A DNA stretch of 64,000 nucleotides from Castor canadensis (Eukaryota > Chordata > Mammalia > Rodentia > Castoridae): contig NC_133389.1 in NCBI RefSeq assembly GCF_047511655.1, forward strand, positions 37,059,295-37,123,294. Direction: 5' to 3'. This document shows, one piece after another, positions 49,656-59,171 of the stretch. Below the pieces are notes generated by a model. That model worked only from the letters and a program-made list of their open reading frames with translations, was not told the origin of the DNA and ran no database searches. Both the position numbers and the translations under genes were made by a program. Every line of letters starts with the position of its first letter. Position 1 is the stretch's first letter.

Positions 49656-50830
49656 TTAAGTGGTTTCCAAGGGAAGGGGTACAAACAAAGCCAGGAGAGG
49701 AAGCAGGGAGTGGAGGTGAAGGGCCAATGGTGTCATCCTGCTGGTTGTCTCAGGGGGTTGGGCTGGCTTTAGCCTGGAAATATGAATCCAAGATGTTAGT
49801 TTTCCTGGGGTTTCCTGTAAGTGGGCTGCAGTAGGAGTACAGAGGATGATTTTTAGGGGCCCTTTCCATTTTGGGGTAAGGGGCTTCTTTTCAGGGAAAG
49901 GGGGAGGGAAGTAGACCCAGTCCCCTGGGTTTAAAGGGAAAGAGAGATGGATGCGTGAAGGGTCTGGAGATAAGGTGTCATGGTGTTGCCATAGCTGGAT
50001 TCGAATGAAGGAGAGAAGAGGAAAGGTGAGGTGTCCTGGGAGGGGGCCCTGGGAGGAGGTGATTCCTGGAGGCAGAGCTGGGTGCCCGAGCATCACCTCA
50101 AAAGGGGATATTTGTGTGGGTTTCCGTGAGAGTACCCATAAGTGAAAGAGGGCTATTGGAAGGGGTTGAACCGAGTCTAGGTGTAGCTCCAAGGTGAGTT
50201 TAGTGAGAACCTCCTTTAAAGTACGGTTAGTGCGCTCTACCTTTCCTGATGAGGGGGGATGATAAGGGATATGAAAATGCCATGAGATATTAAGGGCCTT
50301 GATAATTATTTGTGTTACCTGGATGTGAACTCTGGGCCATTATCTGATTGGAAGGAGGTAGGCACTTCAAACCTAGGGATGGTGTGGGTTACAATAATAG
50401 AGGCCACAGTTGATGCCCTCTTATTGGAGGTTGGGAAGGCCTCTACCCATCCTGAGAAGGTATCTACCAAGATCAGAAGGTAATTTTGTTTCTTTATTCT
50501 GGGCATGTTTGTAAAGTCTACTTGCCAATCCACCCCTGGAATTTGTCCCCTGGCCTGGTGGGTAGGGAATGAGCCAGGCCTTAAAGGGGTGTGTGGGTTA
50601 GTCCTCTGACAGGTGGGACATGTGGAGGTGAGGTGGTGTAGGTATTGGGAATCCTCCGGGGTAAGGGGGAAGAATGAACTTAAGAAGAGCTTAAGATTCT
50701 GAGTGCTAGTGTGGAAGATGGAGTGTAAATGCGAAAGGAGAATGTGTCTAGGGAGTGACTCATGGGCCAGCTCAGGAGTTTGATCTTGAGGCTTTGCAAG
50801 AGCCAGAGTGGAGTAATTCTCCCTTGCCAC
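49656..50830 (-). pseudogene. pol: pol remnant: integrase
   Basis: Integrase inserts the viral DNA copy into the host genome. The zinc-binding part has the His pair region (LPRHILLSHLHSIFH) and CPTC. The core has VDFTNM (first Asp), SDNGPEF (second Asp) and, after a frame break near 50320, the third acidic residue in GKVERTN. The C-terminal GPY/F-like region contains KWKGPLKI. A TAG at 50831-50833 separates it from RNase H in the same frame. Breaks: one frameshift between the second Asp and the Glu. Confidence 0.88.
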
Positions 50831-50833
50831 CTA

Positions 50834-51730
50834 TTGGGCAGCCTGATCTGCCTTAGAATTGCCCATAGTTATGGGCAATGAATCTGTTTGGTGGGACTGG
50901 CAGTGGGCGATCCCAATCTTAGAAGGAGGGAGAGAGGCCCAGAGAAGGTTGGTAATAAAAGTGGAGTTGGTGACAGAGGTGCCTCTTGTGGTTAATAATC
51001 CCCTTTCCTTCCAGATAGCTGAGTGGGAGAGGAGGAGGTGGAAGACATATTTAGAGTCAGTGTAGAGAGTGAGAGAATGGTCGGCTGCCAACTCAAAAGC
51101 CCTCATGACTGCAAACAGTTCAGCCTGTTGATAGGTGGTACTGGGAGGGAGGGGCTGTGCCTTGATGACTTAGGTTAAGGACACTACAGCATAACCTGCT
51201 CACTGTATACCTCCCTCCACATATGAGTTGCCATCAGAGAACCAGGTGTAGGTGGAGCCCTGTAGGGGCCCCTCCTGGATGTGTGAAGGGCAAGGGAGAA
51301 AGGCCTCCAGGGTCTCAATGCAGTAGTGGGTAGGCATGGCAGTAGAGGTGGGCAGGAGGGTGGCAGGATTTAAGGAAGAGCAAGCATGGAGGGTAATGGA
51401 GGAGTCATGGAGGAAGGAGACAAGAAGTGACAAGATCTGGCAAGGGGGAAGGGTTCTTAAGCCCTTATATGTCAGGAGTTCTGCAAGATGATGGGGGGAG
51501 ATGATTGTGACTGACCCCCCGAAAGTGAGTTTTTTAGCTTCCTGAACTAGAACATAGGCTGCTGACAAGGCTTGTAGACAGGGGGTCCATCCCCAGACTG
51601 TAGGGTCAAGTTTTTTTGATAGATATGCTATGGGGGCAAATGTTGGACAATTTTCCTGACCCAGAACTTCAAAGGCTAAGCCTTTATTTTCATGGACATA
51701 GAGGGTGAGCGGTTTTTGGGTGTCTGGCAA
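50834..51730 (-). pseudogene. pol: pol remnant: RT connection and RNase H
   Basis: The RNase H domain is recognisable from WFSDGNSYVEGG (first catalytic Asp), YTDSKYVFHLL (second Asp region), IAHCQSHQ and GNSKADQAA. The frame is constant from 51730 to 50315 but has a TGA at 51200-51202 where a CGA arginine codon would fit, a TAA near 51170 and the TAG at 50831. The upstream part is the RT connection segment. Confidence 0.85.
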
Positions 51731-51759
51731 GTGGAGGGCCAGGGCCTGGAGAACTGCCT

Positions 51760-52726
51760 GTTGATTGCGCTGGAAAGGGGTGTTGACAGAAGTAAGTAGG
51801 AGTTCAGAGGGTCACCCTTAGTGGCATCCTATAAGGGGGCTGCCAAGAGGGAATAGTTAGGAATCCAGACACGGAAGTATCTATCCAGTCCCAAAAAGGA
51901 AAGTATTTCCTCCTTTGTCTTGGGAGCCAGTATCTCCCAAATGAGCTGTTTTCTGTCCAGAGTAATTGCCTTGGAGTCATGGGATAACTGAACTCCCAAG
52001 TATGTGACTATAACTTGAGAAAGTTGGGCCTTACGGAGGGAAGCCTGGTATCCTTTGTCTGCCAGAAAGTTTAAGAGTAGAGTGGTGTCAATTCAAGAGA
52101 TGCCCAAAGAGGGGCTACACAAGAGTAGATCATCTATGTATTGGATGTGTTTGTCCAAACTGTTTGGCAAGTGTTTGTCCAAACAGATGTGGGCTATCCC
52201 TAAAACCCTGAGGGAGGACTGTCCAGGTGAGCTGTTGGGAGTGATGTGTGTGGGTCCATCCATGTAAAGGCAATAATGTCCTGTGACTCGGGGGAGAGGG
52301 GAATGGTAAAAAAGGCATCCTTGAGATCAAGGACAGAGAAGTGAGTGGAGAGGCAGGAATAGAAGAAAGAATGGTATAAGGGTTAGGGATGAGGGGGTGT
52401 ATAGGTTTAACAGCATTATTAATGAGTCTAAAATCTTGGACAAGGGGGTAGGTGCCATTTGGCTTTTTTACAGCTAGGATGGGAGAGTTGTATGGGGAAT
52501 GGGTGGGTCTGACGAGCCCCTTGTGGAGTAAATTGGTGATGATTGGTTGTAACCCCAGCACACTGGAAGTAGGGAGGGGGGTACTGAGGCTGGCACAGAA
52601 AGTGATAAGGGTCCTGTAAGAGGATCTTAATGGGAGGACAAGTTGCCAGAGAAGGAGTGTGAGTGTCCCATACTTTAGGGTCCACCCCTGAAGGGAGGAT
52701 TTGACCAGTGGAGTCAGAGGGGCCAT
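51760..52726 (-). pseudogene. pol: pol remnant: reverse transcriptase
   Basis: RT fingers and palm are visible: VRPTHSPYNSPILAVKKPNG, VQDFRLINNAV, LPQGFRDSP and, in another frame, YIDD at 52129-52140. The frame breaks just before YIDD, next to a 13-base direct repeat (52148-52160 and 52172-52184, 24 bases apart). Downstream frames hold a TGA near 52093 and a TAG near 51833, with a further shift near 51785. The first catalytic Asp region in the palm is also degraded. Inactive. Confidence 0.87.
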
Positions 52727-52739
52727 CTGTAGCCATAAG

Positions 52740-53072
52740 GGCGAGAAAGGGGATAGGCCTGAGATTAAATGAGATGGAGGCCTGAAATTTGGTTAAAATA
52801 TCTCTCCCCAGCAAAGGGGTGGGACATTGGGGCATGACCAAAAAGTGGTGGGAAAAGGATGACCCAAAAAGGAGCAGGAAAGTATGGATGGGAGTCTTTC
52901 TGGGAAAAATGGTTTGTCCCCCTACCCTGACAATAGGGCTTTGTGATGGACTGGTGGGCCTCCAAAACTCTGTCAGGACCAAGGAAGTGGCACCAGTGTT
53001 CAGGAGGAGGCATATGGGGCATCCATCAATCAAAAGGCTTACCCTGGGCTCCTGAAATGAGATGGTAGTCAC
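52740..53072 (-). pseudogene. pro: pro remnant: aspartic protease with lost catalytic Asp
   Basis: The retroviral protease cuts the polyproteins. The active-site triad region reads LLLNTGATSLVLT: the catalytic Asp of the D-T/S-G motif is Asn (codon AAC at 52998-53000 reversed). The conserved C-terminal LLGRDIL is intact. The frame is open through the domain and lies in -1 relative to gag, which ends at 53069-53071. This may be the original arrangement or an indel. Confidence 0.88.
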
Positions 53073-54651
53073 CAGGAGGGAAGTTCCAAGGCCCCTTCAG
53101 TTGTCTGTTGCAAGCCCAATGAGGTTGGGACTGGAATGAGAGTCTGATCTGGCCCCCACTGGGAGCTGGGGCAATCATTCGCCCAATGTCCATGCAAATG
53201 GCATCTGGGACAAGGCTGGGTTGGTGGTCTAGGATTTGGGCAAAAATTGGCCCAATGTCCCTCCTTCCCACATCTGAAACAGGGACCTGAGGGGCCTTTG
53301 TTCAACGGATGTTGATTCCCTCACTTGGTCCGAGGGTTTGGGCCTCACATAGCCTGGGCCAACATTTGGCATTTTTGGTGTCTTGCCTTTTCATCACGGG
53401 AGTGGAACACTTTGAAGGCGGCTGCCAACACCTCGGTCTGAGGAGTGAGGGGGCCTCTATTGAGTTTTTTTAATTTTGCCCTAATGTCGGGGTAACTTTG
53501 GGAGAAAAAATAAGTCGTAAGGAGGTGTCTACCATCTGTGGATTCAGGGTCAATGTTGGTGTATTGTTGGAGAGCCCTGGTTAACCTGTCTAACAAGGTA
53601 GAGGGGTTTTCTGTTCTGCCCTGGATGATTTCCTGGAGTTTTTCAAAATTAATGGCTTTTTGTGATGCCCATTTTAGCCCTGCCAGGAGGCAGGTGGCAA
53701 ACTGGTCCTGGAGGATAAGTCCAGCCTGGGTGTTATAATCCCAGTTGGGATCATGGTCAGGCACCGCAAGGGCACTTGTGGGGTGATTGGGGTTTGTCTG
53801 ATGGACCTCATCTGCATATATGCGGGCTTGTTCCCAAACCCTTCTATGTTCCTTGGGCAGGAGGGTGTTAGAAAGAATGATATAGATATCATGGTAGGTT
53901 AGGCTGTAAGACTGGAGTAGATACTGAAATTGTTTGACATAGGCTGAAGGGTTAGTTGTATAGGAGCCCAGGTGGGCTTCAATTTGGGAGAGATCGAGCA
54001 TGGAGAAGGAGACATGGACCCTGACAATTCCCTCTGATCTGGCTACCTCTCAAAGGGGTGCCAGGAGGGAAGGGGGTGGCTGGGCAGCAAGTGTGCATGA
54101 TCTAGTAACAGGGGGGCTGAAGGTGAGGGGAGAAGTGGCAGAGGGTACAGTGGGGGTAGGAGGTGGTGGCAATGAAGGGGACAAAGAAACAAGAAGTGGA
54201 GGAGTCACCAAAGATGGCAGAGCAGGTTGCAGAAGAGGAGGATTGTGTAGAGCCTGTTGTCTGTACAGAGGGGGTTCATCGGCTGGGTCGACATCTGAAG
54301 AGAGGGCAGAGATTGAGGTTGAGGGCTTTAGAGCAAGAAGTACATGTTTAGGTTTGCAAATGGTGCAGAGAGCCAGATTTAGATGGAGGTATGAAAAGCT
54401 TGGGCATATGGAATCTCTCCCTATCGTCCCAATCACTCACAGTAGTTATATATGTCCTGCAGGAGATTGGGATCTAAAGACCCGAAAAGGGGCCAGTGAT
54501 TTTGGTTGTCTGGAGGATAAGTGGGCCAGATTTGAGTGCAAAAGTGGATCAAATGTTTTGGTTTTATATCTGGGGTCAAACCCAAGGTGTCTAAATTATT
54601 GAGGAGGCATCTCAGTGAGGAGTCAGACGGCAAAAAGGAGGTGGCCCCCAT
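53069..54651 (-). pseudogene. gag: gag remnant
   Basis: Structural polyprotein. MA most likely starts at the ATG at 54651 (MGATSFLPSD: Gly at position 2 fits N-myristoylation). The frame shifts near 54433-54436. Next comes a Pro-rich segment with PPLY (late-domain type, about 54263-54274), then CA (QSYSLTYHDIYIIL; major-homology-region-like text EIIQGRTENPSTLLDRL), then NC with two CCHC knuckles, CFRCGKEGHWANFC and CPRCHLHGHWANDC. From the shift to the gag stop the frame is constant but carries TGA codons at 54050, 53345 and about 53321. An alternative upstream Met at 54858 exists in the MA frame. Confidence 0.88.
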
Positions 54652-55118
54652 GGTGGGAGCCGGTTGGAAAGATGTATGGAATTGCGGGGTGTCCCCACGC
54701 AGCTCGAATATCCTGAGAATGGTACAAGGCTCATGAGAAGCAGTCATCACTGTGTTCAAGTGGCTTGTAGGGCCCCTGGGGCCCAGAGGCTGTGGGTCAC
54801 CTGGAGCTGGGCTTTGCAGATGGGCGGTCTCCGAGACTGACAACAAAAATAGACCCAAGCCGGATGGAGGGAAGACAACACCCCTCTACCATCTGGTCCC
54901 AAAGATGGCCAAAAAAGGGGACTGTTTAAACCCCAGAGACACTGAAGGGAGAGACCGCAAAGGGAGCCCAATGAGGGTATGTGGACTCACCAAAAGGATG
55001 TCCGGTGTTGGATGCGAGCAAGGGTGATCAGGAGGATGAGTCCTGGCCAGTCACATCTTCAGGGTGTTCATGGGGTGAGTTGGAATCGGGGCCCTACCAG
55101 GATTAGTGGGGAAACATG
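54652..55118 (-). other. Provirus leader between PBS and gag
   Basis: About 470 bases of 5' leader, expected to hold the splice donor and packaging signal. I cannot place either with confidence. A frame continuous with MA runs through its gag-proximal 200 bases. Confidence 0.6.
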
Positions 55119-55136
55119 ATCTGAGTCATGGCACCA
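55119..55136 (-). promoter_or_regulatory. Primer binding site, tRNA-His type
   Basis: On the minus strand TGGTGCCATGACTCAGAT lies two bases inside the 5' LTR. It matches the complement of the tRNA-His 3' end at 16 of 18 positions, and both differences are G to A at CpG positions. This supports a HERV-H-like primer usage. Confidence 0.82.
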
Positions 55137-55138
55137 AA

Positions 55139-55217
55139 TGTAGGCCCAAAAGTGACCACGCAGAGAGGAGTGATCTGGCCAAGAGATTCTTTATTGCCAG
55201 GTGGGAGAGGGAGAGAG

Positions 55218-55261
<44 letters not shown>

Positions 55262-55456
55262 GAAGGGCAGGTGCTTAAATACCCCACAGTGAGACTTGGC
55301 ATGATCTGATTGGTTAGGATCTTATGGTTCATGCTGATTGGAGATTGGGGCAGAAGGAGAATTCAAGCTAGACTTGAGGCAGGACCATGACCCTGGGAAA
55401 CAGAAACTTAAGGGTGCAGTAAGAACCAAAACCCATTGGTGCCATTATTTCCAACA
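55139..55456 (-). repeat. 5' LTR of the provirus
   Basis: 318 bp with the same layout as the other LTR: TGTTGG end at 55456, TATA-like box 55274-55281, CT microsatellite about 55217-55262 (shorter than in the 3' LTR), AATAAA 55190-55195, CA end at 55139. The length difference lies entirely in the microsatellite. Confidence 0.93.
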
Positions 55457-55594
55457 TTTAAGAAGCCTTCAAATTTTTTTCCAGAGTGATTGTTCTAGTT
55501 TACATTCCCACCAGCAGTGTATAAGGGTTCCTTTTTCCCCACATCCTCACCAACACCTATTCTTGGTGGTGTTTCTAATGATGGCTATTCTAAC
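55457..55594 (-). mobile_element. 5'-truncated L1, reversed (5' part)
   Basis: Continues the L1 of 47035-47885. 'tttaagaagccttc...' corresponds to the text after 'tttagttttttaagaagcctcc' in the reversed L1 at 21540. It ends at the right copy of the 19-bp target duplication (55595-55613). Confidence 0.88.
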
Positions 55595-55613
55595 AGGGTA
55601 CACTGGCATTTTA

Positions 55614-57424
55614 GATAAGGCTGTTATATTCATGCATATCTTGGCCAAGTTGTGTGTGTGTGTGTGTGTGTATGTAGTATCTGTGTAAAGTAACAACTCT
55701 TCTTTAAAGGAAAAAGAAAGTAGTTTATTTTGAGATAAATGCTAAATATGTGTGACCATACACTGGAAATATGTTTCACTATGGAAATGGTCACAAGAAC
55801 TTTTATAGTCACAGAACATAAATGTTATATTTCAGTACACTTGCTAATTACATTAGTGGAAACATCAAATAGGTGAGCTACAGAAAGGCAGAGAAATCTC
55901 TTCTTCTTTAGGTTTCAGATGCTATCTTATAGCATTCTTAGCAATAAGAATGGTGGAGGCTAGAGGTCTGTCAAGCTTAGCTATGTACTCCAGAAGTTTT
56001 ATCTAGTAGTTATGAAGATTTTAGCTAGCTATAATGGTTGATAGTAAATGGCTATTAAAAGGAACAAATGATAGACTGAGATAACTTTTGCTCTTTATCT
56101 GAAATATTCCATCTCTCCACAAACATGATTTATAGTCACCTGAGATCAAACAGTCTGTAGGCTCTTAAATATACAGATGGTTTCTTCAGAAAACTTCAGT
56201 AGTTAATACTATCAAATAGTCAGATATAGGTGCAGTATGATTTTAGAAAAACAGAGAATGTTCTTTTACTCCCCAAGGCTACACATCCATTGATGCCAAA
56301 TATTCATACAATTAAAACCTTTATTGAGATAAATACTTATAATGTCACTTATAAGAGATACCTAGGTTACTCATTGTCACAGAGGCAAAGTGGTATAGTA
56401 GTTTCCAGAAGATGAAGAGGAAGAGTTGTTCAATGGGTACAGAGTGTCAAGTTTCTCATGAGGGAAATTGAAGGCCTTCTAAAAAGATATGTCGATGTGG
56501 CATGCATGTTTACTTGCAACCCAATGATCTTGGGCCAGGCATTGGACATCCGGATATTGCCCACCAGGACTAGAAAAGCAAAATAAGTCAGAGGAATTTT
56601 TTTTTAAAAACTGACCAGCTACTGTACTACTTATTTTTGTGGCAGAAGATTTTATCAGAACTTAAAAATTAAAAGGAAAAGCAGAGATGAATAATTGGGT
56701 GTCTGGCTGGCTGGGGATCTGAAATGATTCTTTCAGGTGACACTTTTGCTTGTAGACAGACACTACATGCAGTTTTGCCTCAGTAGATAATGCTACATTT
56801 GCTGAGTTGGCAGGAAACTGTTGGGTACCTGCTGCTATAAAGCCCTAGACAGACAAAGGGCAAAATGAGTTTGAAAGGTGGCAGCAACATAAGGGAGCTC
56901 TGGCTGCAGGCACTAGAATCTGCCTGAACAGGGCTGTCTGTGGACCAGGCACAACATGGAATGTGAGGCCCAGCTGTGGCAACCAGTAGAGGGAGGCCCC
57001 CAGCAGCTCACAGATGTGAACAGTTATGCTTTCCTCCAGCCTGTGCTTTTCTGGGGCTCCTCATTACTAGGCACTAACAAACAAGAAATCAATATCTACA
57101 TCAGCTTCATGCCGTTGGAGTTCTGGAAGGCAATTTGGTTCCAGGAAATCTAAATGGTTTTGTGGCTGTGAATGCCAGTTACACAGTCCTCATACAAAAA
57201 GACTAGGAGTGCAGGGGCAGGTACTGATTAAATAAAGTCCGGGGGAATGAGAGTGTCCACTAGCACAAATGTCAGTTTATGTTGAAATAGAAATATGGGC
57301 CCTTAACCTCCTTGGCAGTAAGAGCTCAAGGAAGCCATGTGAGGTGTGACTTGAAGTGAAAGTTGAGCTAGGATCAAGGACAAGAGTGACTAAACTAAAG
57401 GCTAAGCACTGGCTAATGAGCATT
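55614..57424. other. Unassigned sequence
   Basis: A short (GT)n run at 55652-55670 is the only clear feature. 1.8 kb without a recognised gene. Short ORFs such as 56956-57153 carry no motif. Confidence 0.45.
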
Positions 57425-57426
57425 CC

Positions 57427-57845
57427 AGGGAGAGAGAGAGAGAGAGAACTTTGCTGCTTATTTACTTACATATATATAATCAAATATACATAATATATAA
57501 TATATATGTATATATAATTACACATACAAACACATAGGTACAGAATAGACAATATACAAATAATAAATACCTCTATATACATATTTATGCATATATTTAA
57601 AACTTACATCTATATGTAATAGAAGTATATGTGTGCATATATATGTATATCTACAAAATTCATTGTATATATAAATAATATAAATATATATACATGAGTA
57701 GAATAGATTATGTATAAATAACATTTATAAATTCATCTATGCATACATTTTATGTACATAATGTATATACATGTATCTATACATAATAGTGTTTTATATA
57801 TATGTATGTAATATTTATGCTAGGGAAAGAGAGAGAGAGAAGAGA
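57427..57845. repeat. TA-rich low-complexity block bounded by GA runs
   Basis: (GA)n at 57429-57446, then about 340 bases almost wholly of TATA/TACA/ATGT words (57460-57805), then (GA)n again at 57828-57842. The reversed 68-codon Tyr/Ile-rich ORF inside is a by-product. Confidence 0.9.
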
Positions 57846-58074
57846 AAGAAGAGTGTTATACTTATCAACTTTGGAAAAAATCAGAAATGACAGTCTTAAT
57901 AATAGTTAATTGGAGGGGAAATAGGTGGACTGAAGGAAAATGTTTTCATTTTTTTATGTGAAATTTTTAAAGGTGGTGAGAATATGAGTAAATATGGGTA
58001 ATAAATTTTGCTCAGTATTTTTCATCTAAGGACACATACAAATACATAGAAATGTACATTCCTATAGTTTCCTG

Positions 58075-58440
58075 CTTTGATATGAATGTTTGTGGACTTC
58101 TAAATTCATATATTGAAATCATCATCTTAGGTGATATTATTAGGAGATGTGACCTTTAGGGAGATTAAGTCTTGATGGGAATGCCCTCATGAGGGGGATC
58201 AGTTTTCTTGAAAAAGAACCCAGAGAGCTAACTATCCATGTCTATTAGGATAGAGCACTGGAGAAGACACTGTCTATGAATCAGAAAGCAGCCTTAACCA
58301 GACACCAAATCTGTTAGCACATTGATCTTGACTTGACTTGCTAGACTTCAGAACTGTAAAAAACTAGTTTTCCTATAGCCCATCTATGGTATTTTCTTAT
58401 AGGAGATTGGACTTATTAAGACATTTGGTACATTAACTTC
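58075..58440 (+). repeat. LTR-like old interspersed repeat
   Basis: Phrases 'aattcatatattgaaatc', 'ggtgatattattaggagatgtgacctttaggg', 'cccagagagct' and 'gacaccaaatctgttagcac...ttgatcttga' run in the order of a common old mammalian MaLR/ERVL-type LTR. I cannot give the subfamily. Confidence 0.5.
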
Positions 58441-58924
58441 CTAAATGTTAGTGGTAGGAACTTATACTTGTAGCTCAAAGTTTGGTTTCTATTTGTAAAT
58501 CAAACTTCTCACTCTCAAATCAACATAATAATAAGCATTTAATATTCATGGGAATGTTTGAATAGTGATTGGGCCAAAGGAAGTTTCTAGGAACCTGATT
58601 AAAAGAGATAAAGAGAAAAGTTGTCAAAGAGAAGATGCAAGAAGAGAGAACAGTGGAAAAAAGGTGTGTGGGGGATGCAGGGGGAGCAGTGAAATCAGCT
58701 TTGTTATCTCCTCTACTGGCTGAAAGTTAGTCATAGCTGCTAAAAGTTATTAATTGTGGTTAGAAGACAATGTAGACTATTTGATTGCACAAACCTATAT
58801 CCATCATTTAAAATGTTTTGATGTGACAGCAAAAAATAAAATGAATTACTCAATGGATATATTGCTTTTTAACATTTTACTGAACACTTATCTGTGCTTA
58901 TTTCTGCTTACAACACTGCATGGA
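58441..58924. other. Unassigned sequence
   Basis: No gene or repeat recognised. The forward 72-codon ORF at 58754-58972 has no motif. Confidence 0.45.
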
Positions 58925-59165
58925 AGCTGTCATAGTTTAGATCTAAAATGTCCCCGAAGAGCCATGTGCTGAAGGCTTGGTTGTTAGCTGATGGGCTTTT
59001 GGGAAGTGATTGGATCATGAGGGCTCTGACCTCATCAGTGGATTAATCTATTGATAGATTCATGACTTGATAGTATTATTGGGAGGTGGTGGAAACTTTA
59101 GGTGGTGGGTTCTGGGTGAGGAGTAGTTCACTGGGTATATGCACATGGCATGAGCCCTTTCCCCT
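58925..59165 (+). repeat. LTR-like interspersed repeat, copy 2
   Basis: Same family as 30545-30800: 'aaatgtcccc', 'tctgacctcatcagtggatt', 'atctattg' and 'tattgggaggtggtggaaac' occur in the same order and spacing. Confidence 0.5.
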
Positions 59166-59171
59166 CTCTTT

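Larger units (their letters stand above)
47886..55456 (-). mobile_element. Class I endogenous retrovirus, full LTR-LTR provirus, reversed
   Basis: A 7.57-kb provirus on the minus strand: 5' LTR 55139-55456, primer binding site 55119-55136, gag about 54651-53069, pro about 53072-52740, pol about 52726-49656, env about 49634-48526, polypurine tract 48220-48233, 3' LTR 47886-48219. The gag layout (MA, a Pro-rich segment with a PPLY late motif, CA, NC), the pol order (PR-RT-RNase H-IN) and the env CX6CC motif place it among gammaretrovirus-like class I elements. A His-type primer site is used by HERV-H-like groups. All genes are broken. It lies inside a reversed L1. Confidence 0.95.

Noticed and set aside
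54000..54602. Forward 200-codon ORF
   Set aside because: It is antisense to the Pro-rich part of gag. Its Gly/Glu richness mirrors the gag Pro/Ser codons.
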